Source of the DNA: DASXRA01 sp036506155
GTDB lineage: Bacteria > Actinomycetota > Actinomycetes > Mycobacteriales > Jatrophihabitantaceae
Assembly: GCA_036506155.1 (NCBI GenBank)
Contig: DASXSF010000105.1
Location: 1-64,000 of the forward strand
DNA: 64,000 nt
Direction: 5' to 3'
The notes under the pieces are model-generated. The model worked only from the letters and a program-made list of their open reading frames with translations. It made no database searches and was not told the origin of the DNA. Shown in pieces: positions 57,008 to 64,000 of the stretch. How positions within the stretch are numbered: the stretch's first letter is position 1; the number at the start of each line of letters is the position of its first letter. Position numbers and translations under genes: made by a program.

Positions 57008-58648
57008 ATGCCTGCGCGTAGAGGGCAGGGCCAGTGGGCGCTCGGTTATCGGGAGCCGTTGAACCCCAACGAACGCAGCAAGCGCGACGACGATGGGCTC
57101 AAGGTTCGTGAGCGCATCATCGACACCTACCAGTACACCGGCTTTGCCGGCATCGACCCGGTAGACCTTCGCGGCCGGTTCCGCTGGTACGGCTTGTACA
57201 CGCAGCGCCGCGCCGGCATCCCCGGCGGACGTACCGCTGTCCTCGAACCGGAGGAGCTCGAGGACGAGTTCTTCATGCTGCGCATCCGCATCGACGGCGG
57301 GGCACTCACGGGCGAGCAGCTGCGTGTCGTCGGGGAGATCTCGACCACGTACGGCCGCGACGTCGCCGACATCACGGACCGGCAGAACGTCCAGCTGCAC
57401 TGGATACGCATCGAGGACGTTCCGACGATCTGGGAGAAGCTCGATGCCGTCGGGCTGTCCACCACCGAGGCCTGCGGTGATACCCCCCGGGTCATGCTGG
57501 GTTGCCCGCTGGAAGGAGTGAGCGCCGACGCGGTGCTCGATGCCGGACCGGCACTGCGCGCCACCGTCGAGGCGTACGTCGGCGATCCGGCGTTCTCGAA
57601 CCTCCCACGCAAATACAAGACCTCGATCACCGGCTGCGCGCGGCACTGCACCAACCACGAGATCAACGACGTGTCGTTCGTCGGCGTCGTGGGCCCTGGC
57701 GGGCAGCCCGGATTCGACCTGTGGGTCGGCGGGGGGCTGTCCACGAACCCCATGTTCTCCAGGCGACTTGGCGTCTTCGTCGAGCCGGACGAGGTAGCCG
57801 AGGTGTGGGCCGGCGTGACGTCGGTGTTCCGCGACTACGGCTACCGGCGCTCGCGCAACCACGCCCGCCTGAAGTTCTTGATGGCCGACTGGGGGGCGGA
57901 GCAGTTCCGGGAGGTGCTCGAAAAGGAGTACCTCGGCCGAGCACTGCCGGACGGGCCCGAGCCTGCGCCGTCACCGGCGCACCGCGACCACGTCGGTGTC
58001 GAGCGCCAGCGCGATGGACGCTTCGCCGTGGGGGCCACAGCTAAAGCGGGCCGCACCTCGGGGTCGGCCCTGTGCGCCGTGGCCGAGCTGGCGGACCGAT
58101 TCGGAGACGGCCGGATTCGCACCACGCCCCAGCAGGGCCTGGTGATCCTCGGGGTGAGCGACGTCGAGTCGCTGATCACCGAGCTCACCGGGCTGGGCCT
58201 GTCGGTACGGCCCTCAGCCTTCCACCGCGGGACGATCGCCTGCACCGGAATCGAGTTCTGCAAGTTGGCAATCGTCGAGACGAAGGCTCGGGCGGAAACG
58301 ATCCGCGCCGAGCTCGAACGCCGCCTGCCCGACTTCGACACTCCGATCACGATCAACGTCAACGGGTGCCCCAACTCGTGTGCCCGCTTCCAGGTTGCTG
58401 ACATCGGATTCAAAGGCATCGTGACGCGGGCCCCGGACGGCAGCGACCAGGAGGCGTTCCAGGTGCACCTGGGTGGCCAGCTCGGTACGCAGGCGGCGTT
58501 CGGACGCAAGTTCCGTGGCCTGAAGGTCAGTGCCGCCGGCGCGCCCGACTACGCGGAGCGGATCCTGCGCGGCTACCTCGACCGGCGCGAGCCAGGTGAA
58601 TCGTTCGCCGCATACGTCACCCGCGCCGACGAAGCGTGGCTCACGTGA
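57008..58648 (+). CDS. Ferredoxin-dependent sulfite reductase (NirA/SirA family)
   Basis: Six-electron reduction of sulfite to sulfide (nitrite as alternative), 546 residues. The protein shows two half-domain repeats. Siroheme/4Fe-4S ligands are the four Cys in ACTGIEFCKLA (about 411 and 417) and NVNGCPNSCARFQ (about 454 and 458). Substrate-site basics include RDVADITDRQNVQLHWIR and ITGCARHCTNH. The Tyr of YGLYTQR and Cys of TEACGD may form the Tyr-Cys link known in M. tuberculosis SirA/NirA. ATG at 57008 has GGAGAGGAG before it. Sulfite rather than nitrite is favoured by the linked cysH and cysG. Confidence 0.93.
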   Translation: MPARRGQGQWALGYREPLNPNERSKRDDDGLKVRERIIDTYQYTGFAGIDPVDLRGRFRWYGLYTQRRAGIPGGRTAVLEPEELEDEFFMLRIRIDGGALTGEQLRVVGEISTTYGRDVADITDRQNVQLHWIRIEDVPTIWEKLDAVGLSTTEACGDTPRVMLGCPLEGVSADAVLDAGPALRATVEAYVGDPAFSNLPRKYKTSITGCARHCTNHEINDVSFVGVVGPGGQPGFDLWVGGGLSTNPMFSRRLGVFVEPDEVAEVWAGVTSVFRDYGYRRSRNHARLKFLMADWGAEQFREVLEKEYLGRALPDGPEPAPSPAHRDHVGVERQRDGRFAVGATAKAGRTSGSALCAVAELADRFGDGRIRTTPQQGLVILGVSDVESLITELTGLGLSVRPSAFHRGTIACTGIEFCKLAIVETKARAETIRAELERRLPDFDTPITINVNGCPNSCARFQVADIGFKGIVTRAPDGSDQEAFQVHLGGQLGTQAAFGRKFRGLKVSAAGAPDYAERILRGYLDRREPGESFAAYVTRADEAWLT

Positions 58649-58815
58649 GTGAGAGGGCGGCGCCGTTCTACTGCCCGTACTGCGGCGACGACGACCTGCG
58701 CCCGTTCGGCGAGAAGCACGGCGAATGGCGCTGTGGCGCCTGTCAACGGGTGTTCCGGCTCTCCTTGGTCGGCAGCGCCCCGACATGGACAAGCGAAGCA
58801 AAGGAGCGCGCATGA
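58645..58815 (+). CDS. Small zinc-ribbon protein of the sulfur operon
   Basis: A 56-residue frame, GTG 58645 to TGA 58815, locked between neighbours by GTGA (with sulfite reductase) and ATGA (with cysH) overlaps. Residues 9-33 form a clear C4 zinc ribbon: FYCPYCG, then WRCGACQRVF. The rest is a short tail (RLSLVG, then APTWTSEAKERA). I recall similar tiny CxxC proteins between sulfite reductase and cysH in other actinobacteria, but no function. Possible roles are a redox or metal adaptor for one of the Fe-S enzymes. It is short enough to be missed by automatic calling. Confidence 0.82.
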   Translation: MSERAAPFYCPYCGDDDLRPFGEKHGEWRCGACQRVFRLSLVGSAPTWTSEAKERA

Positions 58816-59507
58816 CCTGCGTGACGACGGATCTGGAGGAGCTGGCAATGCGCGCCGGCGACGATCTGGAGGGCGCGCACCCACTCGAGATCCTCAACTG
58901 GGCGGTCGAGCAGTTCGGCTCGTCCTGGTGCGTCGCGTCGTCGATGGCGGACGCGGTGCTCCCCCACCTGGCCTCGCGGGTACTGCCTGGCGTCGATGTG
59001 CTCTTCCTCGACACCGGTTACCACTTCGCCGAGACGATCGGCACCCGCGACGCAGTGGCGGCCACCATGCCGGTGACCGTGCGGACGATCAAGCCCGCGC
59101 AGACGGTGGCCGAGCAGGACGCCGCCTACGGGCCGCGGCTGTTCTCCCGTGATCCCGATCTGTGCTGCGCGCTGCGCAAGGTCGCCCCGCTCGAGGCCGC
59201 CCTGCAGCCGTATCGGGCGTGGGCGGCCGGGCTTCGCCGCGACGAGGCGATCACGCGTCGCAACGTGCGCGTTGTCGAATGGGACCCGAAGCGGGGCATG
59301 GTCAAGTTGAACCCGCTCGCCGCATGGACACAGGACGACGTCGACACCTACATCGCCGAGCACGGCGTTCTCGTCAACCCGCTGCTTTTCGACGGCTACG
59401 GCTCGGTCGGCTGCGCACCGTGCACCCGGCGCATCCTGGAGGGCGAGGATTCCCGCGCGGGACGGTGGGCCGGCACCAGCAAGATCGAATGCGGCGTGAA
59501 CACCTGA
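58812..59507 (+). CDS. cysH: Adenylylsulfate (APS) reductase
   Basis: Reduces APS to sulfite with thioredoxin, 231 residues. The 4Fe-4S cysteines that separate APS from PAPS reductases are present: DPDLCCALRKV (Cys118-119) and SVGCAPCTRR (Cys201, 204). The catalytic Cys is in the C-terminal KIECGVNT. The ATP-PPase-like core has SSMADAVLPHL and FLDTGYHFAETI. ATG at 58812 with AAGGAG 6 bases before, ATGA-coupled to the zinc-ribbon gene. No cysDN or cysC lies in the window. Confidence 0.95.
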   Translation: MTCVTTDLEELAMRAGDDLEGAHPLEILNWAVEQFGSSWCVASSMADAVLPHLASRVLPGVDVLFLDTGYHFAETIGTRDAVAATMPVTVRTIKPAQTVAEQDAAYGPRLFSRDPDLCCALRKVAPLEAALQPYRAWAAGLRRDEAITRRNVRVVEWDPKRGMVKLNPLAAWTQDDVDTYIAEHGVLVNPLLFDGYGSVGCAPCTRRILEGEDSRAGRWAGTSKIECGVNT

Positions 59508-59526
59508 CGCCGATAGCGTCTGCGGC

Positions 59527-59994
59527 ATGCATCCGAACTGCCTGGCCGTCGATGCGGCGCTTGCCGACGCCGGGGTGTCCGGCCGGGTGAAGTTGCTGCC
59601 CGAGGCAGCGCCCACGGCCGCCGCCGCCGCCGAGCAGCTGGGCGTCGAGGTCGGCGCGATTGCCAACTCCCTGGTGTTCGAGACTGCCGGCGGTGAGCCG
59701 GTGCTCGTACTCACGAGCGGGGCCCACCGCGTCGACACGGTGAAGGTCGCCGCACTACTAGGCACATCCGCGCTGCGTCGGGCGGACGCCGAGGTGGTCC
59801 GGCGGGCAACCGGGCAGCCGATCGGCGGCGTCGCCCCGGTCGGGCATCCAGCCAAGCTGCGCACGCTCGTGGACGTCGCGCTGCGCGCGTATGCGCAGGT
59901 GTGGGCCGCCGGCGGCATCCCGCACGCGGTGTTCCCCACGACATTCGACGAACTGGTGGCCCTCGCGGGCGGCGAGCCTGCCGAGGTCGCGTAG
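59527..59994 (+). CDS. YbaK/EbsC-family aminoacyl-tRNA deacylase
   Basis: Trans-editing protein of 155 residues that hydrolyses mischarged aminoacyl-tRNAs (Cys- or Ala-tRNA-Pro in relatives). The catalytic region reads SLVFETAGGEPVLVLTSGAHRVDTVKVAALLG, and RATGQPIGGVAPVGHP is the typical YbaK loop. ATG at 59527, 19 bp after cysH. Its place behind cysteine synthesis genes might reflect clearing of Cys-tRNA-Pro, but that is inference. Confidence 0.9.
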   Translation: MHPNCLAVDAALADAGVSGRVKLLPEAAPTAAAAAEQLGVEVGAIANSLVFETAGGEPVLVLTSGAHRVDTVKVAALLGTSALRRADAEVVRRATGQPIGGVAPVGHPAKLRTLVDVALRAYAQVWAAGGIPHAVFPTTFDELVALAGGEPAEVA

Positions 59995-60079
59995 CCACGC
60001 CGGCGCGCGGAATAGGCTGGGCGTCGTGAGCGAGCACCACAGGGTTGTCTTGCCGGGCCGAGGAGCACAGTTCACGACA

Positions 60080-60103
60080 GCGATGAGCGCTCGCGCCAAG
60101 AGC
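60080..60103 (+). repeat. 25-bp intergenic repeat family, copy C (before the CrtA-like gene)
   Basis: GCGATGAGCGCTCGCGCCAA then GAGC, matching copy A2 at 23 of 24 positions, here on the plus strand. It ends directly before the ribosome-binding GAAGGAG and 11 bases before the start codon, the same placing as copy D before ftsW. Confidence 0.55.
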
Positions 60104-60114
60104 GAAGGAGCAGC

Positions 60115-60807
60115 GTGACTGGCCTGGTGACCATGCACGTGTGGCGCGTCACGCCACAGCGCGTCCCCGCGGCGCTTGCCGCCGCGGCGCTCGACCCGCG
60201 GCGGGTGCGCGCGCTCGCCAAGGCGCGGTTCGCAAAACTGCTCGGCGCCAGCACCGGCTTCGGGATTCGCGGCGCGGACTTGACGCGGTGGGTGTTGCTG
60301 GTCAGCTGGACATCGGCCGATGCCGCCAGGGCTTTCGCCGACTCAGCCGTCGTGCGGCGCTGGCAGGCCCGTTCCCGCGAGTCGTGGTCTGCCGAACTGC
60401 TCCCATTGGCGAGTCGGGGCCGATGGTCGCGCCGATCGCCGTTCGAGCGCACCGCTGCCGAGTGGAACGGCCCGGTCGCCGCGCTCACGCACGCGCGGCT
60501 GGCACCGCAGCACGCCGTCACCTTCTGGCGTTCCGTGCCGCCGATCGCCGCCGATCTCCAGCAGCGACATGGACTGCGTACCGCGTTCGGCATCGGCGAG
60601 ATACCGCTCGGCGTGCAGGGCACGTTCAGCCTCTGGCGCGACGCGGCCGCGCTGGAGGAGTTCGCCTACCAGGGCGCGCCGCACCGGGAGGCGATCCGGC
60701 AGACGGCGCTGCGCCGCTGGTACCGCGAGGAGCTATTCGCTCGCTTCGGAGTGTTGAGCACCACGGGCCGCCTCGGCGGGAGTGACCCCCTGGCGTACAA
60801 CGCATGA
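60115..60807 (+). CDS. CrtA-like (spheroidene monooxygenase family) protein
   Basis: A 230-residue protein, GTG start at 60115 with AAGGAG 5 bases upstream. The C-terminal section THARLAPQHAVTFWRSVPP, then FGIGEIPLGVQGTFSLW, EEFAYQGAPHREAIRQT and WYREELFARF, follows purple-bacterial spheroidene monooxygenase CrtA, a haem enzyme that inserts keto groups into carotenoids. The gene heads a run that includes CruF and a CrtI-family desaturase, which supports a carotenoid role, although actinobacterial relatives are uncharacterised. The next gene overlaps by ATGA. Confidence 0.78.
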   Translation: MTGLVTMHVWRVTPQRVPAALAAAALDPRRVRALAKARFAKLLGASTGFGIRGADLTRWVLLVSWTSADAARAFADSAVVRRWQARSRESWSAELLPLASRGRWSRRSPFERTAAEWNGPVAALTHARLAPQHAVTFWRSVPPIAADLQQRHGLRTAFGIGEIPLGVQGTFSLWRDAAALEEFAYQGAPHREAIRQTALRRWYREELFARFGVLSTTGRLGGSDPLAYNA

Positions 60808-61376
60808 GCGCGCTCCCGGCAGCTGCCGACGTGACGATCGAATCGTGGACCGGCCCTGAGCTCGCGCAGCGCATCAACGAGGCGATGGCCATCTACGTCG
60901 TCGCGATGAACTACCCCACCTATGCCGGCGCGCAGCGCTCCGTCACCGCGCAGGGGCACACCGGATATGAGGGCTTCGCCTGCCGTGCCGCGCTGCGGCC
61001 GGACGGCCGGTTGGTCGGCTTCGGCTACGGGTACACGTCCAAGGCGGGCCAGTGGTGGCACGACCTGGTGCGCCGCGCCGTCACCGACGAAGTCGCCGCC
61101 GAGTGGATGCCGAACTCGTTCGAGCTGTCCGAGATGCACGTGCTGCCGCACTATCAGGGCGGTGGCATTGGGCGGCGGCTGCTGACTTCGCTGGCGGCGG
61201 GGATCCCGCATCGGGCGATGCTGCTGTCGACACCGGACGCCGATACCCGGGCGTTCCGCCTGTACCGGTCGGTCGGGTTCGTCGACCTCGCCCGCGGGCA
61301 CCGCTTCCCCGGCGACGCCCGGCCGTTCGCCGTGCTCGGCGCGTGGTTGCCGCTCGATGCTGCACCGCGCCGCTGA
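60804..61376 (+). CDS. GNAT-family N-acetyltransferase
   Basis: A 190-residue GCN5-type acetyltransferase. The acetyl-CoA loop is SEMHVLPHYQGGGIGRRLL, followed by LLSTPDADTRAFRLYRSVGFVDL, typical motif B. ATGA overlap with the CrtA-like gene and a 20-base overlap with cruF show cotranslation in the carotenoid cluster. Its substrate is unknown; modification of a carotenoid sugar is conceivable, but GNATs mostly acetylate amines, so it may be a passenger. Confidence 0.88.
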   Translation: MSALPAAADVTIESWTGPELAQRINEAMAIYVVAMNYPTYAGAQRSVTAQGHTGYEGFACRAALRPDGRLVGFGYGYTSKAGQWWHDLVRRAVTDEVAAEWMPNSFELSEMHVLPHYQGGGIGRRLLTSLAAGIPHRAMLLSTPDADTRAFRLYRSVGFVDLARGHRFPGDARPFAVLGAWLPLDAAPRR

Positions 61377-62109
61377 CATACGCTTGCGTATGGTCGGCGC
61401 CCTGGTGCTGGCCGCGGTCGCGCTGCAGATCGCGTATGTGCTCACCGGCGGCGTGGGCCGACATCGCCTCACGGTAGGCATAGTCCTTGTGGTCGCTGCT
61501 GCCTCGCTGAGCCACGCGGTGCTGACTCGCGGCCGGCGCGGGCTCTTGTGCTTCGTCGTTGCCGCTGTCGTGGGGTTCGGCGCGGACGTCGTCGGCGTGC
61601 TCACCGGCGTACCGTTCGGCGACTACCGCTACTCCGGCATGCTCGGCGTCCAGGTCGCGGGCGTGCCCCTCGTCGCCGCGCTGGCCTGGGCGATGCTGGC
61701 CTGGCCGGCCGCCCTGGTAGCTCGACGGCTCGCCACCGCGACGCCGGTACGTGTGCTCATCGGGGCTTGGGCGCTCGCCTCGTGGGATCTGTTTCTCGAC
61801 CCGCAACTGGTCGCGGCCGGCGCGTGGCGATGGGCTGACCCGAACCCGCACCTGCCGGGCGAGCCAAGCGTCGCGGTGACAAACTACGCAGGATGGCTGC
61901 TGGTCGCGACGCTGATCTCCCTTGTCGTACAGCGGATTCTGGCCGGTACGCCCATCGCTGACGACCGCTGGATGTACGCGCTGTACGTGTGGACCTACCT
62001 GTCGTCAGTCGTCGGGCTGGCGGCGTTCCTGCACCTGCCGGCCGCGGCGTTGTGGGGCGCGCTGGGCATGGGCGTGGTAGCTGTCCCGCTGGTGGCCAAG
62101 TGCTTCTGA
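61357..62109 (+). CDS. cruF: CruF-type carotenoid biosynthesis membrane protein
   Basis: Integral membrane protein of 250 residues, about seven helices, in the CruF/carotenoid-hydratase family that adds water across the 1,2-double bond of linear carotenoid ends. Landmarks are TGVPFGDYRYSGMLGVQVAGVPLVAALAW, WDLFLDPQLVAAGAWRWADP and PSVAVTNYAGWL; the conserved acidic residues in DLFLDP are probably catalytic. ATG at 61357 is used (a second ATG at 61390 is possible). It overlaps the following glycosyltransferase by 10 bases, the classic cruF-cruG pairing. Confidence 0.88.
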   Translation: MLHRAADIRLRMVGALVLAAVALQIAYVLTGGVGRHRLTVGIVLVVAAASLSHAVLTRGRRGLLCFVVAAVVGFGADVVGVLTGVPFGDYRYSGMLGVQVAGVPLVAALAWAMLAWPAALVARRLATATPVRVLIGAWALASWDLFLDPQLVAAGAWRWADPNPHLPGEPSVAVTNYAGWLLVATLISLVVQRILAGTPIADDRWMYALYVWTYLSSVVGLAAFLHLPAAALWGALGMGVVAVPLVAKCF

Positions 62110-63188
62110 AGATCGGCCTGGCCGCGGCGCTTGCCGGGACGGGGCATGCCGCGCTCAATGCACGGCTGTTGCGCCGGGCAGTGCCAACGAGCGCGCTGCC
62201 CGACGTGTCCGTGCTGCTGCCCGTGCGCGACGAGGCACGCAACATCACAGCCTGCCTGGATACCCTGCTCGCCCAGCAACCACGCGAACGCATCGAGATC
62301 ATCGTCCTCGATGACGCGTCATCAGACGGCACAAGGGAAATGGCCCGAGCTACAGGGGTACGCGTCGTGCCGGGAACGGCGCCGCCGCCTGGATGGCTGG
62401 GCAAGCCCCATGCGTGCCGTCAGCTCGCGGACCTCGCCCGGCCGAGCAGCACGGTCCTGGTGTTCGTGGACGCGGACGTTCGTCTCGAACCGCATGCGGT
62501 GAGCAGCGCCGTCGCCGTGCTGGAGCGGTACGGCCTCGATTTCGTGTCGCCCTACCCGAGGCAGCTTGCCGGCTCGCCGGCCGAGCGGCTCGTCCAGCCG
62601 CTGCTGTCGTGGTCGTGGCTGACGTTCCTGCCCCTGCGGATCGCTGAGCAGTCGGCCCGACCGTCCCTGGCCGTGGCTAACGGGCAGTTCCTCGTGGTCC
62701 GCCGGGACGCCTACCGGCGGGCGGGCGGCCACGTGCCCGACGCCGTCCTCGACGACATCGCGCTGGCCCGAGCGCTGCGGCGAGCCGGGGCGCGGGGCGG
62801 CATCGTGGACGGCACTGCGCTCGCCAGCTGCCGGATGTACGACGGCTGGGCGGCGCTGCAGGACGGGTACGGCAAGTCGCTGTGGGCGGCGTTCGGGTCA
62901 CCGGGCGGTGCGCTCGGCGTGCTCGCCGGGCTTGGCGTCGCCTACTTGATCCCGGCCGTGGCGGCGTTGCGCGGGTCGAGGGCGGGACTGCTCGGCTACG
63001 CGGCGGGCGTCGTGGGCCGGGTGATCTCCGCGCGGCGCACCGGTGGTCGCGCCTGGCCGGACGCGCTGGCCCACCCCGTATCGGTGGCGGCGTTTGGCTG
63101 GCTCGTCGTCAGGTCGCTGGCCCGGCACCGGCGCGGCAGGCTCACCTGGAAAGGGCGGGATGTGCACGCGCCGGCCCAAGGCGGCTAA
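62100..63188 (+). CDS. GT2 glycosyltransferase, CruG-like (carotenoid)
   Basis: A 362-residue family-2 glycosyltransferase, GTG start at 62100 inside the cruF end. The GT-A core is SVLLPVRDEARNI, IIVLDDASSDGT, LVFVDADVRLEPHA and a second acidic motif VLDDIALARALRRAG. C-terminal hydrophobic stretches (about 265-285 and near 330) suggest membrane association. CruG glycosylates the 2'-hydroxyl of myxol in cyanobacteria; the pairing with cruF suggests a glycosylated acyclic or monocyclic carotenoid here. The sugar is unknown. Confidence 0.85.
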   Translation: MLLKIGLAAALAGTGHAALNARLLRRAVPTSALPDVSVLLPVRDEARNITACLDTLLAQQPRERIEIIVLDDASSDGTREMARATGVRVVPGTAPPPGWLGKPHACRQLADLARPSSTVLVFVDADVRLEPHAVSSAVAVLERYGLDFVSPYPRQLAGSPAERLVQPLLSWSWLTFLPLRIAEQSARPSLAVANGQFLVVRRDAYRRAGGHVPDAVLDDIALARALRRAGARGGIVDGTALASCRMYDGWAALQDGYGKSLWAAFGSPGGALGVLAGLGVAYLIPAVAALRGSRAGLLGYAAGVVGRVISARRTGGRAWPDALAHPVSVAAFGWLVVRSLARHRRGRLTWKGRDVHAPAQGG

Positions 63189-63202
63189 GGCACTATCACC
63201 AC

Positions 63203-64000
63203 ATGGCGCGTGTCGTGGTCGTCGGCGCCGGGGTCGGCGGGCTGTGTGCCGCCGCCCGGCTGGCCGCGCTTCGCCACGACGTCACGGTGCTCGAAGCCAG
63301 CGACCAGGTCGGCGGCAAGGCCGGCTTCTTCGAGCAGCGCACCGCGGCGGGTACGTTCCGCTTCGATACAGGTGCCTCGGTGCTCACCATGCCCGCGGTG
63401 TTTGCCGGGCTATTCGCCGAGACCGGCGACCCACTCGACTCGGTGCTCAAGCTGCGCGCCGTCGACCCGTATGTGCGCTACCGCTTCGCTGACGGCACCG
63501 TGGTCAGCACCACGCGCGATCTTGACGAGCAGGTGTCCCGCCTCGACCAGGTCCTCGCCGCGGGCACCGGTGCTGCGTGGGCGGCACTGGTGGCCCACGG
63601 GTCACGCATCTGGGATGCCGTCGAGGCCCCGGTGTTCGGCAGCGGTCTGACCTCAGGCGCCATCGCCCGGCGGCTGGCCCACGTCGGCGACATCGCCGCG
63701 GTCCGGCCCGGGCGCACCCTGCGCCAGGTCGGCAACCGCAACTTCGACGACCCGAGGGCGCGCATGCTCGTGGACAGGTACGCGACGTTCGCAGGGTCGG
63801 ACCCGCGCCGCGCGCCGGCGGCTCTGGCCGTGATCCCGTTTCTCGAGCACGCCTTCGGGGCGTGGTACGTCGAGGGTGGGCTGCATCAATTGGTCATCGC
63901 ACTGGCCGCCCGGGCCCGCGAACGGGGCGCTGTCATTCGTACCGACGCGCGGGTCAGCCGAATTGCGGCAACCGGCGGGCGGGTCAGCGAGGTATCCCTC
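63203..64000 (+). CDS. CrtI-family carotenoid desaturase (partial, runs off the right edge)
   Basis: FAD-dependent phytoene desaturase/CrtD-like oxidoreductase. The first 266 codons are present, open to the window end. The FAD-binding Rossmann motif is VVVVGAGVGGLCAAARLAAL, followed by VTVLEASDQVGGKAGFF and RFDTGASVLTMP, and GAWYVEGGLHQLVIALAARA marks the conserved CrtI family block. Start ATG at 63203, 14 bp after the glycosyltransferase. It could be a phytoene desaturase, a 3,4-desaturase (CrtD) or an oxygenase relative; the missing C-terminus would help decide. Confidence 0.88.
   Translation, partial: MARVVVVGAGVGGLCAAARLAALRHDVTVLEASDQVGGKAGFFEQRTAAGTFRFDTGASVLTMPAVFAGLFAETGDPLDSVLKLRAVDPYVRYRFADGTVVSTTRDLDEQVSRLDQVLAAGTGAAWAALVAHGSRIWDAVEAPVFGSGLTSGAIARRLAHVGDIAAVRPGRTLRQVGNRNFDDPRARMLVDRYATFAGSDPRRAPAALAVIPFLEHAFGAWYVEGGLHQLVIALAARARERGAVIRTDARVSRIAATGGRVSEVSL

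Noticed and set aside
60083..60118. Eleven-codon ORF (MSARAKSEGAA) before the CrtA-like gene
   Set aside because: It lies within the 25-bp repeat; the other copies do not form a comparable stop-overlapping peptide, so coding is unlikely.

Overview
The window is one continuous stretch of a high-GC actinobacterial chromosome (roughly 70% G+C by eye) and is mostly core genome. Signs of the lineage are a PriA-type HisA, a translational-type T-box before ileS, Wag31/SepF division genes, a DNPR-type (meso-diaminopimelate) MurE, a mycobacterial-type LexA box (TCGAAC-N4-GTTCGA) and DUF3040 and SAV_6107-HEPN proteins. The mix (dcw cluster next to moxR-DUF58-TgpA, plus CruF-type carotenoid genes) suggests a non-mycobacterial, non-Streptomyces actinomycete near the Frankiales/Jatrophihabitantales/Nakamurellales. 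That placement is inference; there is no rRNA or other marker. No insertion sequence, prophage, CRISPR array, tRNA or rRNA gene was seen.

Layout. 1-9982 (minus strand): histidine operon, two membrane proteins then hisD-hisC-hisB-hisH-small membrane protein-priA-hisF, then a two-component system, hisI and the start of trpE; most junctions are 4-base NTGA overlaps. 10014-14286 (plus): PadR repressor, a DrrAB-like ABC exporter and a DHA2 drug:H+ antiporter, each with recognisable operator-like DNA. 14278-18563 (minus): dnaE and an L,D-transpeptidase. 18689-24913: otsB facing a minus-strand group TraR/DksA-lspA-rluD-GT87 mannosyltransferase-otsA, and a DUF167 gene. 24944-28328 (plus): T-box leader and ileS. 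28332-47321 (minus): complete division and cell-wall cluster mraZ-rsmH-ftsL-ftsI-murE-murF-mraY-murD-ftsW-murG-murC-ftsQ-ftsZ-yggS-sepF-yggT-wag31, headed by a three-repeat MraZ operator. 47670-52305 (plus): moxR-DUF58-transglutaminase. 52421-55463 (minus): DUF3040, then an apparently SOS-controlled operon HEPN-methyltransferase-dinB. 55498-59507: sulfate assimilation, with cysG divergent from a leader-peptide/hairpin region, sulfite reductase, a 56-residue zinc-ribbon protein and APS reductase. 59527-64000 (plus): YbaK deacylase and a carotenoid-modification cluster (CrtA-like monooxygenase, GNAT, CruF, GT2 glycosyltransferase, partial CrtI-family desaturase).

How the parts work together. 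The his block makes histidine, and PriA probably serves tryptophan synthesis too. The dcw block makes lipid II and assembles the septum, with the L,D-transpeptidase acting later on the same peptidoglycan. OtsA/OtsB make trehalose. The cys genes reduce activated sulfate to sulfide under what looks like cysteine-sensing attenuation, and CysG supplies siroheme to the reductase.

Most promising for follow-up: the sulfur leader peptide with its hairpin, the LexA-boxed HEPN-methyltransferase-dinB operon, a 25-bp intergenic repeat family (four copies), the twin palindromes before the DHA2 transporter, and the histone-tailed TraR/DksA protein with a substituted zinc ligand.
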